Below, piece after piece: positions 24,009 to 30,870 of a DNA stretch of 39,432 nucleotides. This DNA is from Candidatus Zixiibacteriota bacterium (GTDB lineage: Bacteria; Zixibacteria; MSB-5A5; JAABVY01; JAHJOQ01), in contig JAHJOQ010000082.1 of NCBI GenBank assembly GCA_018820315.1, positions 1 to 39,432 of the forward strand. Reading direction: 5' to 3'. The notes beneath the pieces are model-generated. The model saw only the letters and a list, made by a program, of their open reading frames with translations, was not told the DNA's origin and searched no databases. The stretch's first letter is position 1; each line of letters starts with the position of its first letter. Made by a program: the position numbers and the translations under genes.

Positions 24009-25250
24009 ATGAGATTCCTTTTCACAGCGATGATTTTCACATGTCTTCTAGCTCCGAAACTGCTTGCATGGGGCAACCCGACTCACTTCATGTTGGGCGA
24101 GGAGGTTCGAATGCGGGAGTCGCTTCCAGATGCCTGCTACACTGACAGATTCGTTATGAGTAACAACAGCCCCGATATCTTCTCGTTGTTTGGACCGGGA
24201 TTCGCCCATTCCGATTATCGGTTCGCGGAAATCCTGCTCGAACTCGCCGGAGATGATCTGGACAAGCAGGCGTTCGCATTCGGATACTACTCACACATTT
24301 CCTGCGATGCGATAGCCCATAATGAGTATCTTCCTCCACCGGGTATCGAACATGCAGTGCGGGAGTTAGCGATATCGTCGATAGTCTACTTCGATAATCC
24401 GATATTGCGAGATGCCGGAGATAGAATAGCTTTCGGATACTATCCCCAGATGATCCGTGATGCCTCCGAGATTTTCGTTCAGCGCTACAACGAGGGGCGT
24501 GTGATTGAAGAGGAGGAGATGGTCGAAATGGCGAGATTCCTGGCTTACGCAATAGTGGCCCAACATGTGGTGATCAGAAATGTCCTGTTTCTCTATTGGG
24601 CAAGCCACGCTGAACCAAGATCGAAGTGGATCGACTTCTATAACAGGTCTATTGACTCCGCATGTGTATCTATTGTCAATGCTGCGATGAACCCTCATGC
24701 TGAAATCCACGTCGGCCATACGCATTCGATATCAAAGGAGCTTTCACTCGCCCATCTCGGCAAGAAGCTATGCAATATATTGGGCGTTGAACTACAGGAA
24801 AGTAAGCAGGGAGAATATGTCTCATTTGAAGCGAACCTGGCGAACGGATCGATCGGAGAAAACGATGCATTGAGAGAAATTCTCTCCTCTAATGACCTGG
24901 ATGCAAACCTGCGTTGGCTCTCTAACCTTTACGATAAGATTAGCGACATGGACACCCAGATTCCATCACCTGGAATCTCGCTGCTCCCATCTCACCCGAA
25001 TCCATTCAATGCATCGACGGAAGTCACTATCGAATGCGATATTTTAGTTGACAGAATTGATGTTTCAGTTATTAACTTGGCGGGTCAGCATGTGGCTCGT
25101 CTTTTTTCGGGGAGTTTTTCTGTTGGTATGCACACAATTGACTGGAACGGCTCTGATGACTCCGGCAGGGATGTTTCATCGGGAGTCTACTTTGTCACCG
25201 TCCGTACCGACAATATCACACTCAGTCAGAAACTGCTGTTAGTTAAGTAG
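24009..25250 (+). CDS. Secreted zinc-dependent phospholipase C-like protein with sorting domain
   Basis: 413 residues. The signal peptide ends LLA just before Trp21 (AWGNPTHF). In zinc-dependent phospholipase C the mature N-terminal Trp is itself a zinc ligand, and this arrangement is preserved. The catalytic region (about 21-260) keeps the family's histidine/aspartate pattern: NSPDIF, HSDYRF, AFGYYSHISCDAIAHNEYLP and AQHVVI. The C-terminal about 95 residues (HPNPFNASTEVTIE to SGVYFVTV..KLLLVK) form an FlgD/type A sorting-like beta domain used by type IX secretion in FCB bacteria. So the protein is probably an exported phospholipid- or phosphoester-cleaving enzyme. Start: the ATG at 24009 rather than the TTG at 24006. 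Confidence 0.75.
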   Translation: MRFLFTAMIFTCLLAPKLLAWGNPTHFMLGEEVRMRESLPDACYTDRFVMSNNSPDIFSLFGPGFAHSDYRFAEILLELAGDDLDKQAFAFGYYSHISCDAIAHNEYLPPPGIEHAVRELAISSIVYFDNPILRDAGDRIAFGYYPQMIRDASEIFVQRYNEGRVIEEEEMVEMARFLAYAIVAQHVVIRNVLFLYWASHAEPRSKWIDFYNRSIDSACVSIVNAAMNPHAEIHVGHTHSISKELSLAHLGKKLCNILGVELQESKQGEYVSFEANLANGSIGENDALREILSSNDLDANLRWLSNLYDKISDMDTQIPSPGISLLPSHPNPFNASTEVTIECDILVDRIDVSVINLAGQHVARLFSGSFSVGMHTIDWNGSDDSGRDVSSGVYFVTVRTDNITLSQKLLLVK

Positions 25251-25293
25251 GAAATTCAACGTAAACACTAAACCAATTCTCAGGAGGTATCAC

Positions 25294-25956
25294 ATGAAGC
25301 GGCTTCTACTGTTAGCGATTGCGGTGCTCTTTTGCGCGACGCTGTTTGCGACTCCGGCGTCTGCCGGCTTGAAGTTCGGTGTTCGCCAGTATCTGTTCCA
25401 GAATATGCCGCTGCCGACAGAGCAGACCATGGGCGCATACTTCGGCGTTCCTGTTAGCCCGACGTTTGACATTATTTTCGGACTCGACTACTGGAACTAC
25501 AAGGTTTCGACAGAGGTCACCTATGAGTCGGTTACTACGGAAGCCGAAGTGAGCGGCGGTACTCTCACATTGCACGGTGGTGCGCGGTTCTACCTGAACG
25601 ATCAGGTCAAGGGAAACGTGGCACCCTATATTCAGGGTGAGTTCTTCTACGGTATGGGCAGTGCCAGTATGGATCCCGAAGTGGAAGGATTCTCTCTCGA
25701 TCCGGTGGAAGACCTGCTCTCACCATACGGCTTCCTGGCAGCATTCGGTGCCGAGTTCTTCGCGGCCGATAATTTCTCGGTCGGTGGAGAAGTCGGTGTC
25801 AGGTACGTGGTCACGAAGATGACCGGTGACACAGGCATTAACGATCTGATCGACCTCGGTCTGGCAAAGAGAACGGCTGCGATGAGTGATGATACGGAGA
25901 CCAAGTTCACGTCGATGACCATTTACAGTGGTATCACGTTGAATTTCGTGTTCTAA
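25294..25956 (+). CDS. Small outer-membrane beta-barrel protein
   Basis: 220 residues with a clean signal peptide (1-24, PASA/G). The mature chain alternates polar and hydrophobic residues in about eight to ten strands (GLDYWNYKV, LTLHGGARFYL, APYIQGEFFYGM, FSVGGEVGVRYVV, MTIYSGITLNFVF) and ends in phenylalanine, the BAM recognition signature of outer-membrane barrels. A strong GGAGG site lies 8 bases before the ATG. The gene begins 43 bases after the phospholipase-like gene with no terminator between, so it may be cotranscribed. No specific function is visible. Confidence 0.8.
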   Translation: MKRLLLLAIAVLFCATLFATPASAGLKFGVRQYLFQNMPLPTEQTMGAYFGVPVSPTFDIIFGLDYWNYKVSTEVTYESVTTEAEVSGGTLTLHGGARFYLNDQVKGNVAPYIQGEFFYGMGSASMDPEVEGFSLDPVEDLLSPYGFLAAFGAEFFAADNFSVGGEVGVRYVVTKMTGDTGINDLIDLGLAKRTAAMSDDTETKFTSMTIYSGITLNFVF

Positions 25957-25982
25957 TTTGTCGATTAGATTCATTCACAATA

Positions 25983-26010
25983 AAAAGCCGCCTCATAAGA
26001 GGCGGCTTTT
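25983..26010. terminator. Bidirectional terminator
   Basis: AAAAGCCGCCTC, loop ATAA, and GAGGCGGCTTTT: a perfect 12-bp stem with A and T runs on either side, between the convergent barrel and glycyl-radical genes. Confidence 0.92.
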
Positions 26011-26106
26011 CTTGTCTGTTTGGGAGTGTACTGTGCACACAAAGGCAACGCTCCCGTGAATGCTGCATCTGAATGTGCAGAGGCACAGCCACTGCGCGCA
26101 CGCTGG

Positions 26107-26190
26107 GAATCGCTCCGCTTCGGATCACTGCTCTACCACAAAGAGAATAGGCAGGATCGCTCCGTCACGCCCTGCGTGACTTCGGATCGC
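26107..26190. repeat. Two copies of a CGATCCGAAG...CGGAGCGAT-type repeat
   Basis: At 26107-26128 and 26154-26190 the same short inverted-repeat unit occurs (GATCGCTCCG...CGGATCGC). The second copy carries an extra hairpin (GTCACGCCCTGCGTGAC). It resembles a dispersed REP-like sequence in the gap between the terminator and the glycyl-radical gene; nothing coding is seen there. Confidence 0.4.
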
Positions 26191-26200
26191 TGCCCTACAA

Positions 26201-28564
26201 TTACACCACCCCATGTTCCGTGCGGCGGATGATCTCGTTCTGCAGGTCAATGCCGAGATCGACGAAATAATCTGAATATCCCGCGACTCGAACGATTAGA
26301 TCGCGATATTTCTCCGGTTCCTTCTGCGCTTTGTGAAGAGTCTCTGCCGTTACGACATTAAACTGAATATGATGGCCATCCATCTTGAAATAAGCTCTCA
26401 CCAGATGCGCGAGCTTCGTAATACCGTCGTCATCTTCAAGAATCTGCGGAGTGAATTTCTGATTCAGCAGCGTGCCACCAGTTCTGAGATGGTCGATCTT
26501 GGCTGCCGATTTCACAACAGCAGTCGGACCTTTGCGATCCGCCCCCTGCACCGGAGAAATCCCCTCCGACACCGGCTCACCAGCCAGCCTGCCATCCGGC
26601 AACGCTCCCGTCACGCTCCCGAAATAGATGTGACACGTCGTAGGCAACAGGTTGATTCGGTGATGTCCCCCCTTGGTGTTCGGTCTGCCATCGATTGCAT
26701 TGAAGTAACTCTCGAATATTCTGCGAAGAACATCATCAGCATAATCATCATCATTGCCATACTTGGGAGTCTCGCACAAAAGCTGCCGCCTGATCTCATC
26801 GCAACCCTCGAAATTGTTGCTCAGAGCAAAGATCAATTCATCGAAAGTGAAGGTCTTCTTGTCGAACACATGACACTTGATGGCAGTCAGCGAATCAGTG
26901 ATGGTTCCTATTCCAACGCCCTGAATGTAGGACGTGTTATACCGCGCGCCGCCGTCGTTATAGTCTCTTCCGGTCTTAATACAATCATCAATCAGGATCG
27001 ACAGAAACGGCGCAGGAAGATACTTCGCCCACAATCTCTCGATCACAAGATTGCCCTTGATCTTGATATCGACGAAGTGCCGGAGCTGCGTCTCGAACGC
27101 GGCATATAGCTTGTCGAATGATGTGAAGGACTTCGGGTCGCCAGTCGCAACGCCGATCTGCTTTCCGGTCTGAGGATCGACGCCGTCATTGAGAGCAATC
27201 TCGAAGACTTTGGGGAGATTGAAGTATCCAGTCAGGATATAGCTTTCCTTGCCGAACGCGCCCGTCTCGACACATCCGCTTGCGCCACCGTTGCGAGCAT
27301 CGATGATCGACTTTCCCTGCCGAACCATCTCCTGAACAATCGCATCGCTATTGAAAATCGACGGCTGACCGAATCCTGTTCTTACAATTGTGAGCGCCCG
27401 CTTAAGATACTGATCCGGATTCTTCTTGCTGACCTGTACCATCGAACTCGGCTGCAAAAGACGCATCTCCTCGATGATATCGAGAATCAGATATGTCAGT
27501 TCATTGACAGCATCCTCACCGGTCTCTTTAACACCACCGAGATTGATGAGGCAGAAGTCGGTATATGTGTTGCTCTCCAGAGCTGTCACGCCAACTTTCG
27601 GTGGCGCAGGCTGATTGTTGAACTTGATCCAGAATGATTGCAGGAGTTCTCTCGCGCGATCCTCGGTGAGAGTGCCATCGGCAATGCTCTTCCTATAGAA
27701 CGGCAGCAGGTGTTGATCGAGTCGACCCGGATTAAACGAATCCCAGGTGTTCAGTTCGGTGATTACTCCAAGGTGGACAAACCAGTAATACTGAAGCGCC
27801 TCCCAGAAATTCTCTGGAGCATGCGCTGGTACGCGCTCGCAGATGCACGCCATCTCATAGAGTTCCTGCTTACGGATAGCATCCGATTCTCCGTTCGAGA
27901 GCTCTTTCAATCTCTCCGCATGCCGCCGGGAGTACATCATAATCGCATCAGCGGCTATGGACATTGCCTTGAGTTGTTCTCTCTTGTCAAATGCCCTCGG
28001 ATCATTGTAGAAATCAAGATTGTCAATGCTTGCTTCAATGTCCCTCACGAAATCGAGCATTCCCTTACTGTATATTTTGCCATCGAGAACAGTGTGTCCG
28101 GGAGCTCGCTGCTCCATGAATTCGGTGAATATGCCCGCGTTATAGGCGTCTTTCCAGGCGTCATCGATTTCGGAGAATATTCGGTTTCGCATTGACCTAC
28201 CAGACCAACAGGGAATGATCGTATCATTCTGCATCTGCCGAACATCATCGGAAACCGAGAACGACACTTTCTCGCGCGAATTCAGAATGTCGAAATCATC
28301 GAGGCTGTGAGTGCAGATCTCCGGATAAGTAGGTGTCGATTTCGGCTCGGGACCTCTTTCGCCGACAATTAACTCACCGTCATTGATACAAATCGCTTTA
28401 TGATGGACGATGTATTTGAATGCAAGCGCTCTGGCAACCGGCACAGAGACGCGCACCGGTTCACCACTGTCATAGAACTCTGTCAGCAACGCAGCTCTCT
28501 CGATCGATATGCATGGTTTGGCGTCCAGGCTCCGCTGTCTCAGCTTTGAGATTCTATCATTCAT
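26201..28564 (-). CDS. hypD: Glycyl radical enzyme, trans-4-hydroxyproline dehydratase-like
   Basis: 787 residues, full length for the family. The glycyl radical loop is RVAGYSDYF (G762), and the active-site loop is GGASGCVETG (thiyl radical C431, E433). From memory the sequence runs closely parallel to Clostridioides difficile HypD with a 3-residue offset (C434, E436, G765 there), including EQRAPGHTV (H157), TWDSF (D275), PPKVGVT and the stretch from QGVGIGTITDSLTAIK to TPKYGNDDDYADD. HypD removes water from trans-4-hydroxy-L-proline to give pyrroline-5-carboxylate. One change near the active loop is ETGAFGKE where HypD has ETGCFGKE. No proC is present here. The activase gene ends 6 bases upstream, with GGAGG between them. 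Other dehydratase specificities remain possible. Confidence 0.85.
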   Translation of the reverse strand: MNDRISKLRQRSLDAKPCISIERAALLTEFYDSGEPVRVSVPVARALAFKYIVHHKAICINDGELIVGERGPEPKSTPTYPEICTHSLDDFDILNSREKVSFSVSDDVRQMQNDTIIPCWSGRSMRNRIFSEIDDAWKDAYNAGIFTEFMEQRAPGHTVLDGKIYSKGMLDFVRDIEASIDNLDFYNDPRAFDKREQLKAMSIAADAIMMYSRRHAERLKELSNGESDAIRKQELYEMACICERVPAHAPENFWEALQYYWFVHLGVITELNTWDSFNPGRLDQHLLPFYRKSIADGTLTEDRARELLQSFWIKFNNQPAPPKVGVTALESNTYTDFCLINLGGVKETGEDAVNELTYLILDIIEEMRLLQPSSMVQVSKKNPDQYLKRALTIVRTGFGQPSIFNSDAIVQEMVRQGKSIIDARNGGASGCVETGAFGKESYILTGYFNLPKVFEIALNDGVDPQTGKQIGVATGDPKSFTSFDKLYAAFETQLRHFVDIKIKGNLVIERLWAKYLPAPFLSILIDDCIKTGRDYNDGGARYNTSYIQGVGIGTITDSLTAIKCHVFDKKTFTFDELIFALSNNFEGCDEIRRQLLCETPKYGNDDDYADDVLRRIFESYFNAIDGRPNTKGGHHRINLLPTTCHIYFGSVTGALPDGRLAGEPVSEGISPVQGADRKGPTAVVKSAAKIDHLRTGGTLLNQKFTPQILEDDDGITKLAHLVRAYFKMDGHHIQFNVVTAETLHKAQKEPEKYRDLIVRVAGYSDYFVDLGIDLQNEIIRRTEHGVV

Positions 28565-28570
28565 GAGCTG

Positions 28571-29380
28571 TCACCCTCCGATTATTATCTCTCGCCCAAC
28601 CGCCGTGAATTTGCTTCCAAGTTTGATGAGGCTTGATCGTTGTTGAGTCTGAAGTGATTTCAGCCTTTGAGTCTTACTGAATCTTCTCAGTTTGTCTTCA
28701 CCGAATGTATTATATGGCAACAAGCTCACTACCTGGACATTCTCGAATGAAGATATATATTCGGCAATCGCGTCGAGATTCTCATCAGTATCGGTGATGC
28801 CGGGGATCATTGGTATCCTGACATTCACAGTTGCCCCCGACTTCATAACATTCTTCAGGTTGTCAAGTATAATCCGGTTTGAACCGCCAGTGTACTTCAC
28901 ATGCGCTGAATCGTCCATCAGCTTGAGATCATACAGGTAAAGATCAACCATGTTATTGATCGATGCGAAGTCCTCTGCTGATGCATAACCGCATGTATCG
29001 ACCGCTGTGTGAATGCCATGTTTCCGACATTGCTTCAGCAATTCGATCAGAAATGGCATTTGTAATAATGGTTCACCGCCTGAAAATGTCACGCCGCCCT
29101 CTGACTGATCGTAGAAGACAACATCTTTTAACACTTCCTGCATAACCTCATCAACCGTCACCACTCGACCGACAATACAATCGCTCTCAGCCCGAAAAAT
29201 GCGCTCAGAGTTTCCATTGTTCGTTCTCTCGACGAGTTCCGGCTCGATCTGTCGCGATTCCGGATTGTGGCACCACCAGCAGTCGAGCGGACAGCCCTTG
29301 AAGAACACGGTGGTCCGAATACCGGGGCCGTCGTGGATGGCGTATCTCTTCAGATCGAATATGATGCCTGTAGCTGACAT
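28571..29380 (-). CDS. hypE: Glycyl-radical-enzyme activase (radical SAM), compact form
   Basis: 269 residues from the ATG at 29380 (upstream in-frame sequence is not conserved-looking). The radical SAM cluster motif is GCPLDCWWCHNPES (CxxxCxxC), preceded by HDGPGIRT and followed by VTFSGGEPLLQ and VDTCGYA, all typical of PflA-type activases. It uses SAM to place the radical on the partner's glycine. Most activases of dehydratase-type glycyl radical enzymes have a ferredoxin-like insert with two extra [4Fe-4S] motifs after the radical SAM motif. Here that region is only about 30 residues with a single cysteine (ESDCIVGRVVTVDEVM), so the auxiliary clusters appear lost. It is coupled to the downstream enzyme gene. 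Confidence 0.88.
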   Translation of the reverse strand: MSATGIIFDLKRYAIHDGPGIRTTVFFKGCPLDCWWCHNPESRQIEPELVERTNNGNSERIFRAESDCIVGRVVTVDEVMQEVLKDVVFYDQSEGGVTFSGGEPLLQMPFLIELLKQCRKHGIHTAVDTCGYASAEDFASINNMVDLYLYDLKLMDDSAHVKYTGGSNRIILDNLKNVMKSGATVNVRIPMIPGITDTDENLDAIAEYISSFENVQVVSLLPYNTFGEDKLRRFSKTQRLKSLQTQQRSSLIKLGSKFTAVGREIIIGG

Positions 29381-29459
29381 ATGACAACTCACCAGTTCAC
29401 TGCGATGGGGCATCTGGAAGGAAAGAGTCTCTTTCGGAAGCCGATCGCAGGTACCATTC

Positions 29460-29487
29460 AATATAGTGAGCGAAAAGAGGAGTGCAA
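29460..29487 (-). promoter_or_regulatory. Possible promoter of the activase/glycyl-radical genes
   Basis: On the minus strand TTGCAC (29487-29482) and TATATT (29465-29460), 16-base spacer, lie in the 179-base gap after the cysteine-rich gene. Weak -35; transcription from further upstream is also possible. Confidence 0.35.
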
Positions 29488-29559
29488 ATGTTTTGTCTAA
29501 TTCAGAATGTATACAAATAGAGCGTGTTATTTCATCTCGAGCATTCCGGATATTTCGAA

Positions 29560-30153
29560 TCATAGATGTACTGCGAATTGACAAACATCATCACCCTGCA
29601 GCACTGATTTTGTAATGTCCACACGCACCGGCCGTTCCAGAATCCCCTCCCAGATTTTCTTGCACCATCCTGCCCCACAGTAACAGTAAGTGAGCGACAT
29701 CCCATCGGACGCTGCTCTGGCATGGTCGCAGTGACAGAAATAGTATCGCTTCTTCCCAGGTGTTTCTGCCTCAGCATGTTCTTTCGGGAAGCGTGGAGCC
29801 TTAGTGATGTAAACGACATTGCCTTCTCTGACAGGACGCACCATGAACACTCTGCCGTGCATGACATCCAGCAGTTTGTCGATATCACCCGATTCCCTGT
29901 AGGTACGTTTGAGCTCATCCATGTGATCGACGCAGCACTCACATGCACAGCCGGTCATGATGTTGATTTTGATGTCGTTGCTGGGTATGTGCCGATCCAG
30001 CCGGACCATGGCACTTCTCATCCACTCAGCGCTTTGCTTCTCGTCAGATTTGTCGAGGATTTCGCAGCCATTCATTATATCTTTCATCTTGGCTTCACCG
30101 ACATGCTTCTTTAGGCTTTCGGTCATCAACTCTATCCAACGTGGATTTCCCAT
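29560..30153 (-). CDS. Cysteine-rich protein of unknown function (DUF6144-like)
   Basis: 197 residues from the ATG at 30153, 8 bases after AGGAG. Eleven cysteines, several in clusters: TGCACECC (C69, 71, 73, 74), YYFCHCDHA (C140, 142), TYCYCGAGWC (C157, 159, 164), and a terminal GDDVCQF (C191). The C-terminal part (KKIWEGILERPVRVDITKS..GDDVCQFAVHL) has the look of the V4R/thiazoline-hydrolase-like alpha-beta fold that ends in a G..C.F strand. The family name DUF6144 is my recollection and not certain. It probably binds metal or an iron-sulfur cluster. It lies upstream of the activase and glycyl radical genes on the same strand, so a part in that pathway is possible. No signal peptide. Confidence 0.6.
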   Translation of the reverse strand: MGNPRWIELMTESLKKHVGEAKMKDIMNGCEILDKSDEKQSAEWMRSAMVRLDRHIPSNDIKINIMTGCACECCVDHMDELKRTYRESGDIDKLLDVMHGRVFMVRPVREGNVVYITKAPRFPKEHAEAETPGKKRYYFCHCDHARAASDGMSLTYCYCGAGWCKKIWEGILERPVRVDITKSVLQGDDVCQFAVHL

Positions 30154-30269
30154 GAACATTCTCCTGCTAGAGCATTCACACGGCAAAAGGGGTCTTCCAC
30201 GCAATCAAGAACAGATCTTCTGTGTGTCAAGATTGAATTAGCATGGGTTGACAAAATTGGGTGGCAGAT

Positions 30270-30300
30270 GAAACGGGAGCCGCAGAAGCGACTCCCGCTT
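30270..30300 (-). terminator. Terminator after the small dockerin gene
   Basis: On the minus strand GCGGGAGTCGC and GCGGCTCCCGT pair with one mismatch across a TTCT loop and are followed by TTTC, 18 bases after the stop codon. Confidence 0.7.
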
Positions 30301-30318
30301 GCTCTGATGTGTTTCAGA

Positions 30319-30849
30319 CTAACACGTGTTGACAGGTGGTGGCCCACCTGAGAAAATGTACGCGATCAAGTATACAACATCGTCGATATCAATCGCACCA
30401 CTCCCGTCCGCATCTCCGCAGCAGACGTCTGGCAATGGGGCTGGTCCGCCAGAGAAAATGTAGTTTATCAGATAAACCACATCATCTATATCCACTCCGC
30501 CGCTTCCGTCAGCGTCTCCGCTTGTGCATGACGGACCGGAGACCTCCAGATAACCGGAACTGACACCGTAGTTGTCGGAACTTCCTATACCCACGATTGC
30601 TTCTCCTCCGGTTCCAATTGAGTTGTAGTCAAATGAACTAGCATCAATGATGAGTGCAGGAATAACAAACGAAGATACGGCGTCTACGGTGTCGGGTTCC
30701 TGCACGAAGGACTCCGATATAGTCGTGGAGCTGTCCAGTGATATCTCTATTACTCCGGTGTCGGTTTGCGGCAGTCGTTTGCCGTCAGCACCTGTTACAG
30801 CTACGATGGCCAAGAATGCCGCCAGAGTCAGGAGATTTTGTTTACGCAT
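30319..30849 (-). CDS. Small secreted dockerin protein
   Basis: 176 residues. Signal peptide about 1-22. A low-complexity Ser/Thr/Val-rich middle (about 25-108) of unknown fold leads into a type I dockerin (about 110-170) with two near-identical halves, [23 protein letters not shown]- and [23 protein letters not shown]-like, ending PPPVNTC. With almost no other domain it may be a minimal anchoring or structural piece. It lies 21 bases after the YadA/S74 protein gene with GAGGA before its ATG, so the two are probably cotranscribed and may be surface partners. No cohesin is found in the window. Confidence 0.8.
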   Translation of the reverse strand: MRKQNLLTLAAFLAIVAVTGADGKRLPQTDTGVIEISLDSSTTISESFVQEPDTVDAVSSFVIPALIIDASSFDYNSIGTGGEAIVGIGSSDNYGVSSGYLEVSGPSCTSGDADGSGGVDIDDVVYLINYIFSGGPAPLPDVCCGDADGSGAIDIDDVVYLIAYIFSGGPPPVNTC

Positions 30850-30870
30850 TGGAATTCCTCCTGCAGCATT

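Noticed and set aside
26333-27109. 258-codon open frame on the plus strand
   Set aside because: Antisense to the well-supported glycyl radical enzyme gene; no motif and no start signal.
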